Shown: positions 8,369 through 17,207, counted from the stretch's first letter. The stretch: 64,000 nucleotides of DNA from Streptomyces sp. TSRI0281 (GCF_001905125.1 NZ_LWLE01000001.1:1110112-1174111), one strand, 5' to 3'. Notes: generated from the letters alone by a model not told the origin. Translations and numbers: made by a program.

Positions 8369-8774
8369 CCGCCCGCACCACGGCACCTCGTCCCGTTCTC
8401 CGGGGCCGGCTCCGTCGTGCTGTGCGGGGCCACCCGTCTTTCTGTGAAGGTTCCGTCATACCGACCGAGCGCATCCACAGCTGGTTGATCCGCGACACGG
8501 ACACCGGAACGAACAGACCGGCACCGGCCGCGCCACCACAAGCGTATGAGTGAACCCGCACGCATCCGGCCGGTCCCCGACGTTCCGGCCCCCGCCGAGG
8601 CCGAGGCCCCGCAGTCCCTTACCGCGTCCGGCTGGCCGGACGTCATCAACACGGCGGCCGGGTCGAGTCCGGAGGTCGCCGCGCAAGTCAGGTCATTCGC
8701 TCACGACACAGGAACGACGCGAGTAGCTTGGCGGCCTTCGCCAGGAACCGTCATCGCGTCACTCCGAAGAAATA
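8369..8774. other. Gap between kinase and methyltransferase genes
   Basis: An open frame starts at 8546 (MSEPARIRPVPDVPAPAEAE) and shows reasonable codon bias for about 60 codons. It then runs without a stop into the methyltransferase region in another frame. It may be the remnant of a gene start, but I do not call it. Nothing else is visible. Confidence 0.4.
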
Positions 8775-9447
8775 ATGCTCAGCGCCGCCCCCAACACCCC
8801 CGCCGAATACTGGGACACGTACAAGCCACACCGAGGCGAGGGCCCCCAGCCCCGCCCTGCGGCCGATCGGTTCAACTGGACCGGCCTCGACCACGACGGG
8901 CCGGGTGCCGAACTCCTGGGCAGCCCGAAGAGCGCCCTGGACCTGGGGCCGGCGGAAGGCGAGAACGCCGCCTTCCTCGCCCGCGCCGGGGTCGAGGTGA
9001 CAGCTGTCGACTTCTCGGCCGTACAGGTCGACCGGGCCCCGCGCCTTCTGGGCCGACGAAGCGATCCTGACATTCGTCCACGCCGACGCGTGCGCCTTCC
9101 TGGACGACGATCCGCGGGAGTACGAGGCCATCTACTCGACGTGGGGCGCGGTCTGGTTCACCGACCCCGAGGAACTGTTCCCGCGCGTCGCCGCGCGTCT
9201 CGCGGCGGGCGGCGTCTTCGGCTTCTCGCACCGCGAGCCGATCACCGGGCAGTACGGGGCCCAGCAGATGGGCGGCAAGTGGCTGGAGGGCCGCGAGACC
9301 GACCTGACAGTTCTGCGCTGGCAGTACGATCCCGAGCAGTGGGCGGACATCCTCAAACAGCATGGCTTCACGACCGTCCACACGGAGGTGCTGCCGAACC
9401 CGGACCGGGCTGCTCTCGGCACGCTGCTCGTGACCGCGAAAGCCTGA
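8775..9447 (+). pseudogene. Class I SAM-dependent methyltransferase, frameshifted
   Basis: The 5' part reads a Rossmann methyltransferase start with motif I as ALDLGPAEGENAAFLARAG and continues VTAVDFSAVQVDRA. At the CCCC run 9037-9040 the frame breaks. Removing one C restores RAFWADEAILTFVHADACAF and a continuous frame to the TGA at 9445-9447, including GGVFGFSHREP and ADILKQHGF. The single extra base means either a real inactivating mutation or a sequencing/assembly error in a C-run. Without it the protein would be about 223 residues. The substrate is unknown. It belongs to the block inserted between otsA and otsB. Confidence 0.82.
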
Positions 9448-9482
9448 CGCCGGCCGGGGACGCCCGGCCGGCGCCCCGCCGC

Positions 9483-10334
9483 CTACAGCCGTTCGGCCAA
9501 CGCCGCCAGGAACGCGACCACGGCGGCCGGGCCCGGCACCGACAGGTCGGCCCGCTCGGCCAGTTCGGGAACCTCGGCACTGCCGCTGCACACCAGCAGA
9601 CCGGGGATGCCGTCCGGCCCCTCGGTGCGCAGCTGCTCCACGGTGGCGAACGCCGCGAGGTCGCCGAGGTCGTCACCCGCGTACAGGACGGACTCGGCGT
9701 CCATTTCCCGTACGTACTCCGCCAGCGCGACGCCCTTGTCCATGCCGGGCGGGCGCAACTCCAGTACCAGACGCCCCGGTTCCACGATCAGGCCGTGCCG
9801 GGCCGCGAGCTCTCCGAGGGGCCCGCGCAGCGACTCGAAGGCGGCCTGCGGGTCCTCGGCACGGCGGGTGTGGACGGCGAGGGCCTGCCCCTTCTCCTCC
9901 ACCCAGGTTCCGTGCCAGGCACCGAACTCGTGGAGTACGCCGGGTAGTTCGGCCCGGACCGCGGCGACGCCGGGGTGCGGGGCGGGGGCGTGGACGGTGC
10001 CGGTGACGGCGTCCCAGCGCTCGGCGCCGTAGTGGCCGAGGACGACGAGATGATCGAGGCCCGGCACTCCGGCGAAGCCGCCGTGGCGGACCGCGACACC
10101 GGCCGGGCGCCCGGTGATCACGGCGACCGAGGCGACCTTCGGAGCGAGTGCGGCGAGCGCGGGAACGGCGTCGGGGTGGGCGCGGGCCTGCTCGGGGTCC
10201 GGGACGATGTCGGCGAGCGTGCCGTCGAAGTCGAGAGCGACGACCGCGCGGTCGGGCCGGGCGAGGAGTGCGGCAAGGCCCTCACGACCGGCGGGGGTGC
10301 TCGGGGTCGGCAGGAGTTCGGGGTGTCTGCCCAT
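9483..10334 (-). CDS. otsB: Trehalose-6-phosphate phosphatase
   Basis: A HAD-superfamily phosphatase of 283 residues. The nucleophile motif is VALDFDGTLADIVPD and the late acidic motif is YAGDDLGDLAAF; AVITGRPAG is motif II. It removes phosphate from trehalose-6-phosphate made by OtsA. The ATG at 10334 sits 6 bp after a TAGGGT -10 hexamer, indicating a leaderless transcript. It is encoded opposite to otsA, with which it converges across the inserted kinase/methyltransferase block. Confidence 0.92.
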   Translation of the reverse strand: MGRHPELLPTPSTPAGREGLAALLARPDRAVVALDFDGTLADIVPDPEQARAHPDAVPALAALAPKVASVAVITGRPAGVAVRHGGFAGVPGLDHLVVLGHYGAERWDAVTGTVHAPAPHPGVAAVRAELPGVLHEFGAWHGTWVEEKGQALAVHTRRAEDPQAAFESLRGPLGELAARHGLIVEPGRLVLELRPPGMDKGVALAEYVREMDAESVLYAGDDLGDLAAFATVEQLRTEGPDGIPGLLVCSGSAEVPELAERADLSVPGPAAVVAFLAALAERL

Positions 10335-10585
10335 GCTTCGACCCTATAGCGCCCGAAGCCCCCGGGGGCGGGAAAAGCCCCTCCGCCGTGTACGCCCGGC
10401 CTGTATGCCCGGCCTGTACGCCGACCCAGCGCCGGCCCCGCGTCGGCCCCCCGCCCGCGTCCGGCGGCACGGGGAAGGGGCAAGGTGCGGGGTGCCGGGT
10501 ACGGGGAGCAAGAGGCCGGGGAGCAGGGGCCGGGGTGCGGGGGCCGGGTGCGGGGACGTGCCCGTCCGGCGGTGCGGGCCGGGTC
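10335..10585. other. G-rich intergenic stretch
   Basis: Between about 10465 and 10560 the plus strand carries many GGGG/GGG runs separated by a few bases, compatible with G-quadruplex formation. No gene is seen. Confidence 0.5.
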
Positions 10586-10837
10586 TCAGCGGCGGTCCCG
10601 CCTCGCGTCCCGTATCCGGCGCAGCCGATTCACCGTGATGGGGTCCTCCGCCAGCGCCCGACGGTCCTCGATCAGCGCGTTCAGCAGCTGGTAGTAGCGC
10701 ACCGGCGAGATCCCCAGCTCCTCGCGGATCGCCCGCTCCTTCGCCCCGGGGCCCGCCCAGGAGCGCCGCTCCAGGGCCAGCAGCGCGCGGTCCCGGTCGG
10801 ACAGCGCGTTGTCGGGTCCGTTCTCGGGGGCGGTCAT
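10586..10837 (-). CDS. DUF3263 small protein
   Basis: This 83-residue protein starts at MTAPENGPDNALSDRD. It matches the DUF3263 family of short actinobacterial proteins, with the helical core LLALERRSWAGPGAKERA followed by ELGISPVRYYQLLNALID-like helix-turn-helix sequence. DUF3263 proteins are usually thought to be small regulators, but no function is established. It lies between otsB and the sugar-binding lipoprotein gene on the same strand, 43 bp after the lipoprotein stop, so it could be cotranscribed with it. Confidence 0.85.
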   Translation of the reverse strand: MTAPENGPDNALSDRDRALLALERRSWAGPGAKERAIREELGISPVRYYQLLNALIEDRRALAEDPITVNRLRRIRDARRDRR

Positions 10838-10880
10838 ATCGACCAACCTAGCTCCCGCCCCGGACACCGCCACCGGGCCG

Positions 10881-12188
10881 CTACTCGGCGCTCTCCGCCC
10901 GGCCCGCCGCGCCGGCGATCGCGGAGAGGACGCTCCGGGGGTTGCCGTCCGGAGCGACCGCGTCGCCGATGTTCTTCTTGAGGCCCTCGCTGACACCGGC
11001 CCAGGACGTCTTGGCGTACGGGTAGAACTGCGAGTTCGGCAGCGCCGCCAGGAAGCCCCGCAGCGGCTTGTGCTCGGCGTCGCCCTCCATCACGGCGGAC
11101 GCGCTGCCGGTCACCGGCAGCATGTCGTACTCGTCGGCGAAGGCCAGCACGTTCGCGTCCGCGTACGCGTAGTCGAAGAACGTACCGATCTCCCTGCGGT
11201 GATCGTTCTGCTTGAAGCCCATCATCCAGTCGGCGACGCCCATCGTGCCCTGCGTCGGACCGTCGATGCCGGGCAGTGGCACCATGCCGACGTCGATGCC
11301 CTTCGCCTCGGCCTTCCGCATCAGCGTGGGGTGCCCGTTGAGCATGCCGACCTCGCCCTTGGTGAACGCGGCGAACGCCTTCGCCCGGTCGAGCTTGCCG
11401 GGCTCGACGGGGCCGGTGAGCCCCTTGCCGACCAGGTTGTCCTTCAGCCACTGGAGCGTGGCGACGTTCTTGTCGGAGTCGATGTCGTACGAGCCGACGT
11501 CGTCCGTGTAGCCGCCACCTCCGCTGAGCAGCCACATCATGGTCTCGGCCTGGGATTCCTCCTGGCCGAGCGGCAGCGCGAACGGGTAGCCGACACCACG
11601 CTGCTTGAGCGCGGAGGCGTGGTGCTGGATGTCGGCCCAGGTCTGCGGGGCGTCGAGACCGGCCTGCCGGAAGAGCTTCTTGTTGTAGAAGAGCAGCCGG
11701 GTGCTCGCGACGAACGGCAGCCCGTACTGCCGGCCCTGGATCTTGCCCGCGTCGCTCAGCACCGGGAGGAAGTTGGCCTGGGTGCGGATGGCGAGCATCT
11801 GGTCGGCGGTGTAGATCTTGCCGGCCTTGGCGTAGTCGGCGTACGCCCCGATCTGGGCGATGTCAGGGGCCTTCCCGGCCTTCACCATCTCGGCGACCTC
11901 GCGGTCGACGTCCGTCCACGGGTAGACGCGGACATCGACCTCGATGCCGGGGTGGGCCTTCTCGAAGCCCTCGGCGACACGGTTCCAGTACTTCTCGGAG
12001 TTGTTGGCCGCACTGGTGCCGTAGTCGGCGGCGACCAGCTTGAGGGTGACATCCTGTGAGCCGCTGTCACCACCGCAGGCCGACAACGCCGCTGTCATAC
12101 CGAGTGCGGCCACTACCGCGGTCCAACCCATAAAGCGCCGCTGCACAGCCCCGCCCATCCTCGTCGGTCGCATCGCTCTTGCACGCAT
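10881..12188 (-). CDS. ABC transporter sugar-binding lipoprotein
   Basis: An extracellular solute-binding protein (family 1) of about 435 residues. The signal peptide ends in a LSAC lipobox followed by GGDSGS, so it is anchored to the outer face of the membrane. The mature part has the typical KAHPGIEVDVRVYPW, KAGKAPDIAQIGAYADYA and LPFVASTRLLFYNKKLF segments of sugar binders. No permease or ATPase genes are adjacent, so it must use components encoded elsewhere. It diverges from nagK-nagA across a dre-like site, which suggests an amino-sugar ligand, but this is inference. Several ATG/GTG codons lie near the start and 12188 is the longest choice. Confidence 0.85.
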   Translation of the reverse strand: MRARAMRPTRMGGAVQRRFMGWTAVVAALGMTAALSACGGDSGSQDVTLKLVAADYGTSAANNSEKYWNRVAEGFEKAHPGIEVDVRVYPWTDVDREVAEMVKAGKAPDIAQIGAYADYAKAGKIYTADQMLAIRTQANFLPVLSDAGKIQGRQYGLPFVASTRLLFYNKKLFRQAGLDAPQTWADIQHHASALKQRGVGYPFALPLGQEESQAETMMWLLSGGGGYTDDVGSYDIDSDKNVATLQWLKDNLVGKGLTGPVEPGKLDRAKAFAAFTKGEVGMLNGHPTLMRKAEAKGIDVGMVPLPGIDGPTQGTMGVADWMMGFKQNDHRREIGTFFDYAYADANVLAFADEYDMLPVTGSASAVMEGDAEHKPLRGFLAALPNSQFYPYAKTSWAGVSEGLKKNIGDAVAPDGNPRSVLSAIAGAAGRAESAE

Positions 12189-12400
12189 CGCTCACGGACC
12201 GACGGAGTTCCGCCGCCTTCGCGCCCCGCGGTGGCCGCGCTCCGGCACTCGCGCGGACGTCGTCCGGAAGAACTGCGATTTTCCCCCATCCGCGTCCCAG
12301 AGGTCTACACCACCGGCGTATCACTTCGGCAACGTACGCAAAGGGGCAACCCGGGCCGCCGGGTCCGATCATTTTGTATGGATGCGCAACAAACAGCCCT

Positions 12401-12416
12401 AGTGGACTAGACCTTT
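12401..12416. promoter_or_regulatory. dre-like operator for DasR
   Basis: The sequence AGTGGACTAGACCTTT matches the dre consensus (ASTGGTCTAGACCAST type) at nearly all central positions. It lies 29 bp before the nagK start and in the promoter region of the divergent sugar-binding lipoprotein. DasR is the GntR-family GlcNAc regulator of Streptomyces and controls nag genes through such sites. Confidence 0.78.
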
Positions 12417-12444
12417 TAGGGGTCGGCGGGCGAAACTGTCTCCC

Positions 12445-13377
12445 GTGAGACATGTCATCGCCCTCGATGTGGGCGGCACAGGAATGAAGGCCGCGCTGGT
12501 CGGGACCGACGGCACGCTCCTCCACAAGGCGCGACGGGCCACCGGGCGCGAGCGCGGTCCCGAGGCCGTCGTCGAAACCATCCTCACGTTCGCCGCGGAT
12601 CTGCGCGCGTACGGCGAGGAGCACTTCGGCGAGAGCGCCGTCGCCGCCGGGGTCGCCGTGCCCGGCATCATCGACGTCGAGAACGGGATCCTGGTCTACG
12701 CCTCGAACCTGGGCTGGAGCGACGTACCGCTGCGCGACCTGCTCGGCAAGCGGCTCGGCGGTGTACCCGTCGCGCTCGGCCACGACGTCAGGACCGGCGG
12801 TCTCGCCGAGGGGCGGATCGGGGCCGGGCAGGGCGCGGACCGCTTCCTGTTCGTACCGCTGGGCACCGGGATAGCCGGGGCCATCGGGATCGAGGGCTCC
12901 ATCGAGGCGGGCGCCCACGGTTACGCGGGCGAGATCGGCCACCTCGTGGTCCGGCCGGACGGCCCGGAGTGCGGCTGCGGCCAGCGCGGCTGCATGGAGA
13001 CCCTGGCGTCCGCGTCCGCGGTGACCCGGGCCTGGGCCGCCGCCTCATCGAACCCCGAGGCGGACGCGGCGGACTGCGCGAAGGCCGTCGAGGCGGGCGA
13101 CCCCGCGGCGATCCGGGTCTGGACGGACGCGGTCGACGCGCTCGCCGCCGGACTGGTCACCGCGCTGACCCTGCTGGACCCCCGCATGCTCATCATCGGT
13201 GGCGGTCTGGCCGAGGCCGGGGAAACCTTGTTCACACCACTGCGTGCGGCCGTCGAGGAACGCGTCACGTTCCAGAAACTGCCCCGCATCGTCCCGGCGG
13301 CCCTCGGGGACACCGCCGGATGCCTGGGCGCAGGGCTGCTCGCCTGGGATCTACTCTCCACGGAGGTATCCGCCTGA
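12445..13377 (+). CDS. nagK: ROK-family N-acetylglucosamine kinase
   Basis: A ROK sugar kinase of 310 residues with the N-terminal phosphate-binding ALDVGGTGMKAAL, the catalytic region ALGHDVRTGG and the zinc-binding CGCGQRGCMETLAS signature. The stop codon overlaps the nagA start by one base, so the two are cotranslated. Paired with GlcNAc-6-phosphate deacetylase behind a dre-like site, it most likely phosphorylates intracellular N-acetylglucosamine, as NagK of S. coelicolor does. Glucokinase activity cannot be excluded from sequence. Translation starts at a GTG. Confidence 0.85.
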   Translation: MRHVIALDVGGTGMKAALVGTDGTLLHKARRATGRERGPEAVVETILTFAADLRAYGEEHFGESAVAAGVAVPGIIDVENGILVYASNLGWSDVPLRDLLGKRLGGVPVALGHDVRTGGLAEGRIGAGQGADRFLFVPLGTGIAGAIGIEGSIEAGAHGYAGEIGHLVVRPDGPECGCGQRGCMETLASASAVTRAWAAASSNPEADAADCAKAVEAGDPAAIRVWTDAVDALAAGLVTALTLLDPRMLIIGGGLAEAGETLFTPLRAAVEERVTFQKLPRIVPAALGDTAGCLGAGLLAWDLLSTEVSA

Positions 13378-14522
13378 TGGCCGGACGCGCAGACAGCACC
13401 GTTCTCGCAGGGGCCCGGGTGGTACTTCCCACCGGGACCGTCGAGAACGGCCGGGTGATCGTCGAAGGCACCCGGATCTCCGGCAGCTCGCCGGAGGGCG
13501 CCCGGACCGTCGACCTCACGGACCACTGGGTGGTCCCGGGCTTCGTCGACATGCACAACCACGGCGGCGGCGGTGCCTCGTTCACCTCCGGCACCGTGGA
13601 CGAGGTCCTCACGGGCATCCGCACGCACCGCGAGCACGGCACCACCACCCTGGTCGCCTCCACCGTCACCGGCGAGATGGACTTCCTCGCCCAACGGGCC
13701 GGAATCCTCTCCGAACTGGTCGAGCAGGGCGACCTGGCCGGGATCCACTTCGAGGGCCCGTTCATCTCCCCGTGCCGCAAGGGCGCGCACAGCGAGAAGC
13801 TGCTGCGCGAGCCGGACCCGGCCGAGGTCCGCAAGCTGATGGACGCGGCGCGCGGCACGGCGAAGATGTTCACCCTCGCCACCGAGCTGCCCGGCGGCAT
13901 CGACTCGGTGCGCCTGCTCGCCGAGCACGGGGTCATCGCCGCGATCGGTCACACCGACGCGACGTACGAGCAGACCGTCGAGGCCATCGACGCGGGCGCC
14001 ACCGTCGCCACACACCTCTACAACGCGATGCCGCCCCTCGGTCACCGCACCCCCGGTCCGATCGCCGCCCTCCTGGAGGACGAGCGGATCACCGTCGAGC
14101 TGATCAACGACGGTACGCATCTGCACCCGGCCGCCCTGCAGCTGGCCTACCACCACGCGGGCGCCGACCGCGTCGCGCTGATCACCGACGCGATGGACGC
14201 GGCCGGCTTCGGCGACGGCCAGTACCAACTGGGCCCGCTCGCGGTCGAGGTCAAGGACGGCGTCGCCCGGCTGGTGGAGGGCAACTCGATCGCGGGCTCC
14301 ACCCTCACCCTGGACACCGCGTTCCGGCGGGCCGTGACCGTCGACCGGATTCCGGTGGACGACGTCGTACGGTCCATCTCCGCCAACCCGGCGCGGCTGC
14401 TCGGCGTGGACGACAGGGTCGGCTCGCTGGACCCGGGCAAGGACGCGGACCTGGTGGTCCTGGACGCGGACTTCGCGCTGAAGGGCGTCATGCGCAAGGG
14501 CGAATGGATCATCGAGCCGTAG
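13377..14522 (+). CDS. nagA: N-acetylglucosamine-6-phosphate deacetylase
   Basis: An amidohydrolase of 381 residues that converts GlcNAc-6-P to GlcN-6-P. The metal-site motifs are visible in order: VPGFVDMHNHGGGG, the glutamate in GIHFEGPFISP-like IHFEGPFISPCRKGAH, AAIGHTDATYEQT, VATHLYNAMPPL, and the catalytic aspartate in ALITDAMDAAG. The ATG overlaps the nagK stop (TGATG). A strong terminator follows at 14570. With nagK it forms the intracellular chitin/peptidoglycan amino-sugar salvage step. Confidence 0.94.
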   Translation: MAGRADSTVLAGARVVLPTGTVENGRVIVEGTRISGSSPEGARTVDLTDHWVVPGFVDMHNHGGGGASFTSGTVDEVLTGIRTHREHGTTTLVASTVTGEMDFLAQRAGILSELVEQGDLAGIHFEGPFISPCRKGAHSEKLLREPDPAEVRKLMDAARGTAKMFTLATELPGGIDSVRLLAEHGVIAAIGHTDATYEQTVEAIDAGATVATHLYNAMPPLGHRTPGPIAALLEDERITVELINDGTHLHPAALQLAYHHAGADRVALITDAMDAAGFGDGQYQLGPLAVEVKDGVARLVEGNSIAGSTLTLDTAFRRAVTVDRIPVDDVVRSISANPARLLGVDDRVGSLDPGKDADLVVLDADFALKGVMRKGEWIIEP

Positions 14523-14569
14523 AACGGCACCTGTCGCCCGCCGCCGACGGCGGGCCGAGCACGTAACGA

Positions 14570-14616
14570 AGAGACGGCGGTTGGCCCCGGGGACTGGGCC
14601 GACCGCCGTCTCTTTG
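14570..14616 (+). terminator. nagKA terminator
   Basis: A 17-bp nearly perfect stem (AGAGACGGCGGTTGGCC, 14570-14586, pairing with 14597-14613) with a GC-rich loop is followed by TTT, 48 bp beyond the nagA stop. Confidence 0.88.
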
Positions 14617-14710
14617 GCATGATCGTCAGGGCTTCCGCCGCATCGCGGGTAAGCGCGTTCTATCAAGGCAGCAAAGGGCCGAGGCACCAAAGGATGGGGG
14701 GTCGGCGCAG

Positions 14711-15754
14711 ATGATCCTGACCGTCACACTGAACACCGCACTCGATGTGACGTACGCCGTTCCGGCACTCGTCCCGCACAGCAGCCACCGGGTGGGCGAG
14801 ATATCCGAACGCCCCGGCGGCAAGGGGCTGAACGTGGCCCGGGTGCTCTCCGCGCTCGGCCACGAGACGGTGGTCACCGGGTTCGTGGGCGGCCCCACCG
14901 GGGCCGTGCTGCGCGAGCTCCTGGCCGGGCCTTCCGCCGAAGCCGGAGCCGGGCCTTCCGCCGTAACCGCAACCGGTCCTTCCATCGGAGCCGGGCCTTA
15001 CGCCGAAGCCGGAGCCGCAACCGAGGCCGGAACCGCAGCCATGGCCCCGCCCCCGCGCGACGCCCTGGTCACCGTCGCCGGGAACACCCGTCGCACACTC
15101 GCCGTCGTCGACCGCTCGACCGGCGACACCACCCAGTTCAACGAGCCGGGACCGCAGGTGAGCGCCGGTGAGTGGGCCGCCTTCCTCCGGACGTACGAGG
15201 ACCTGCTCACCGGAGCCGACGCGGTCGCCCTCTGCGGCAGCCTGCCACCCGGTGTCCATGTCGGCGCGTACGCGGAACTGATCCGCCTCGCCCGCACCGC
15301 CGAGGTCCCCGTGCTGCTGGACACCAGCGGCGAACCGCTGCGCCGCGGCATCGCGGCCCGCCCCGACCTCGTCAAACCGAACGCCGACGAGCTGGCCCAG
15401 CTCACCGGCGCCCGCGAACCGCTGCGCGCCGCCCGGGACGCCCGTCGCCGCGGCGCCCACAGCGTGATCGCCTCACTCGGGGCGGACGGCATGCTCGCCG
15501 TCACCCCGGACGGCGTCTGGCGGGCCTCCCCGCCGGCCGCCGTACAGGGCAACCCGACCGGCGCGGGCGATTCGGCGGTGGCCGGACTGCTGTCCGGCCT
15601 CGCCGAGGGCCTGAGCTGGCCGGACCGGCTGACCAGGGCGGTGGCACTGTCGACGGCGACCGTGCTGGCCCCGGCGGCCGGGGAGTTCGACGGCCCGGCC
15701 TACGCCGGGCTGTTGCCGCGCGTCGGCGTCGAACGCCTCGCGCCCGCGGCCTGA
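14711..15754 (+). CDS. PfkB-family sugar-phosphate kinase (1-phosphofructokinase/tagatose-6-phosphate kinase type)
   Basis: A 347-residue PfkB carbohydrate kinase beginning MILTVTLNTALDVTY with the substrate-binding RPGGKGLNVARVLSALG and the ATP/anion-hole NPTGAGDSAVAGLL signature. It would make a ketose 1,6-bisphosphate, which the aldolase gene 77 bp downstream would cleave, so the pair forms a short sugar-phosphate pathway beside nagKA. Unusually, about 40 residues of Ala/Gly/Glu repeats (around 73-115, for example AEAGAGPSAVTATGPSIGAG) are inserted where the family normally has a short loop. The true substrate (fructose-1-P, tagatose-6-P or other) is not resolvable. Confidence 0.86.
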   Translation: MILTVTLNTALDVTYAVPALVPHSSHRVGEISERPGGKGLNVARVLSALGHETVVTGFVGGPTGAVLRELLAGPSAEAGAGPSAVTATGPSIGAGPYAEAGAATEAGTAAMAPPPRDALVTVAGNTRRTLAVVDRSTGDTTQFNEPGPQVSAGEWAAFLRTYEDLLTGADAVALCGSLPPGVHVGAYAELIRLARTAEVPVLLDTSGEPLRRGIAARPDLVKPNADELAQLTGAREPLRAARDARRRGAHSVIASLGADGMLAVTPDGVWRASPPAAVQGNPTGAGDSAVAGLLSGLAEGLSWPDRLTRAVALSTATVLAPAAGEFDGPAYAGLLPRVGVERLAPAA

Positions 15755-15831
15755 GCCGCGGGCCCGGACGACGCCGCGGACGCGACGCGGGAGTCCAGCA
15801 CCACTCAGCACAACAGCAAGCAGGGGGCATC

Positions 15832-16680
15832 ATGCCGCTCGTCAGCACCGGTGAACTCGTCTCGGCCGCACAGGCCGAGGGCCGCGGGATCGCCGCCTTC
15901 AACGTCATCACGCTGGAGCACGCCGAGGCCATCGCGATGGGGGCGGAGCGCGCCGGAGCGCCCGCGATCCTCCAGATCTCCGAGAACGCCGTCAAGTTCC
16001 ACGGCGGGCTGCTCTCCGCCGTCGCCGCCGCGACCGCCGCCGTCGCCCGCGCCTCGACCGCACCGCTCGCCCTCCACCTCGATCACGTCGAGTCCGTCGA
16101 GCTGCTGCACCGGGCGCACGGGGAGGGCTTCGGTTCGGTGATGTTCGACGCCTCCAAGCTCCCGTACGACGAGAACGTGAAGACCACCGCGGAGGCCGTC
16201 CGCTGGGGCCACGAGCGCGGTCTGTGGATCGAGGCGGAGCTGGGCAAGGTCGGCGGCAAGGAGGGTGAGGCGCCGCTGGACGCCCACGCCCCCGGCGTCC
16301 GCACCGACCCGGCCGAGGCCGCCGCGTATGTCTCCGGCACCGGGGTGGACGCCCTGGCCGTCGCGGTCGGCTCCTCGCACGCGATGACCGAGCGCACCGC
16401 CGCCCTGGACCACACCCTGATCACCCGGCTGCGCGACGCGGTCCCGGTCCCCCTGGTGCTGCACGGCTCCAGCGGCGTCCCCGACGCGGAGATCCGGCAG
16501 GCGGTGACCTCGGGCATGGTCAAGATCAACGTGGGCACGGCCCTGAACACCGCGTTCACCGGCGCGGTACGGGCGCACCTGGCCGAACATCCGACGGGCG
16601 TGGACCCGCGCAAATACCTCGTCCCGGCACGCGAGGCGATGGCCGGAACGGTGGCGGGTTTCATGTCGATCATCAACTGA
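15832..16680 (+). CDS. Class II ketose-bisphosphate aldolase
   Basis: A zinc-dependent aldolase of 282 residues in the fructose/tagatose-bisphosphate family. Seen are the zinc histidines in LALHLDHVES, the VMFDASKLPYDENV block, the IEAELGKVGGKEGE loop, and PLVLHGSSGVPD with its second metal ligand, followed by KINVGTALN for phosphate binding. It would split a ketose 1,6-bisphosphate into two trioses, using the product of the upstream PfkB kinase. CAGGGGGC precedes the ATG. A decayed fragment of a second copy of its 3' end lies 1.1 kb downstream (17758-17823). Confidence 0.9.
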   Translation: MPLVSTGELVSAAQAEGRGIAAFNVITLEHAEAIAMGAERAGAPAILQISENAVKFHGGLLSAVAAATAAVARASTAPLALHLDHVESVELLHRAHGEGFGSVMFDASKLPYDENVKTTAEAVRWGHERGLWIEAELGKVGGKEGEAPLDAHAPGVRTDPAEAAAYVSGTGVDALAVAVGSSHAMTERTAALDHTLITRLRDAVPVPLVLHGSSGVPDAEIRQAVTSGMVKINVGTALNTAFTGAVRAHLAEHPTGVDPRKYLVPAREAMAGTVAGFMSIIN

Positions 16681-16760
16681 AAACATGGGTGCGGGGCAAC
16701 CACGCCGCATATAACATTTAGAGCATACGTTCGATTCGATCGAGAAGGCAGTTGACCTCG

Positions 16761-17186
16761 GTGAAGAAGAAGATCGCAGCAGTGGGCACAACGGCAGCTG
16801 CCCTGCTACTGGTGGGTACGGTTTCCAGCCCGGCCGGCGCGGCTGCTTCAGCAGTCGCGCGCGGCTGCAAAACAGGCGGCGCAATCGGCGGTGCGACCAT
16901 CACGGACTGGAACGGCCCTCAATCCGAGATAAAAATCAGACTCCAGGTCAGCGACACCCGGGCTGATGGACATCACGTGAGAGTCCGATTCATCTCGAAG
17001 ACCAGCGCCGGGGCAACGAAGTACTGGACCTGGCGGAAAAATTACGACGGTAATGGCAGCGTCTCCATTTGGAACACCACGGCCGAAGACAGTGCGGGGA
17101 TTGCCGCCGTGGGAGCGCAGGCCGGCGTATTCGAGGGTGACGACCAAATCGACCTCTGCACTGCCTGGACTCCCCTCGCGGGTTGA
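16761..17186 (+). CDS. Small secreted protein of unknown function
   Basis: About 141 residues with a Sec signal peptide: VKKKIAAVGTTAAALLLVG, then TVSSPAGA before the probable cleavage site. The mature part has two cysteines, one near its start (ARGCKTGG) and one near its end (QIDLCTAW), that could form a disulfide. Its sequence is beta-rich. The GTG at 16761 gives a normal signal peptide; a TTG at 16752 in frame is the alternative, with GAAGG lying close before it. The base composition is less GC-rich than its neighbours, suggesting recent acquisition. A strong terminator follows. I recognise no family. Confidence 0.75.
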   Translation: MKKKIAAVGTTAAALLLVGTVSSPAGAAASAVARGCKTGGAIGGATITDWNGPQSEIKIRLQVSDTRADGHHVRVRFISKTSAGATKYWTWRKNYDGNGSVSIWNTTAEDSAGIAAVGAQAGVFEGDDQIDLCTAWTPLAG

Positions 17187-17207
17187 GAGGCCGCGAAATC
17201 ACACATC

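Noticed and set aside
8546..9070. Plus-strand frame MSEPARIRPVPD... before the methyltransferase
   Set aside because: The first 60 codons look plausible, but it continues without a stop through the methyltransferase in the wrong frame; a gene end could not be defined.
12921..14690. 589-codon minus-strand frame opposite nagA
   Set aside because: Shadow of nagK/nagA, which have complete catalytic motifs.
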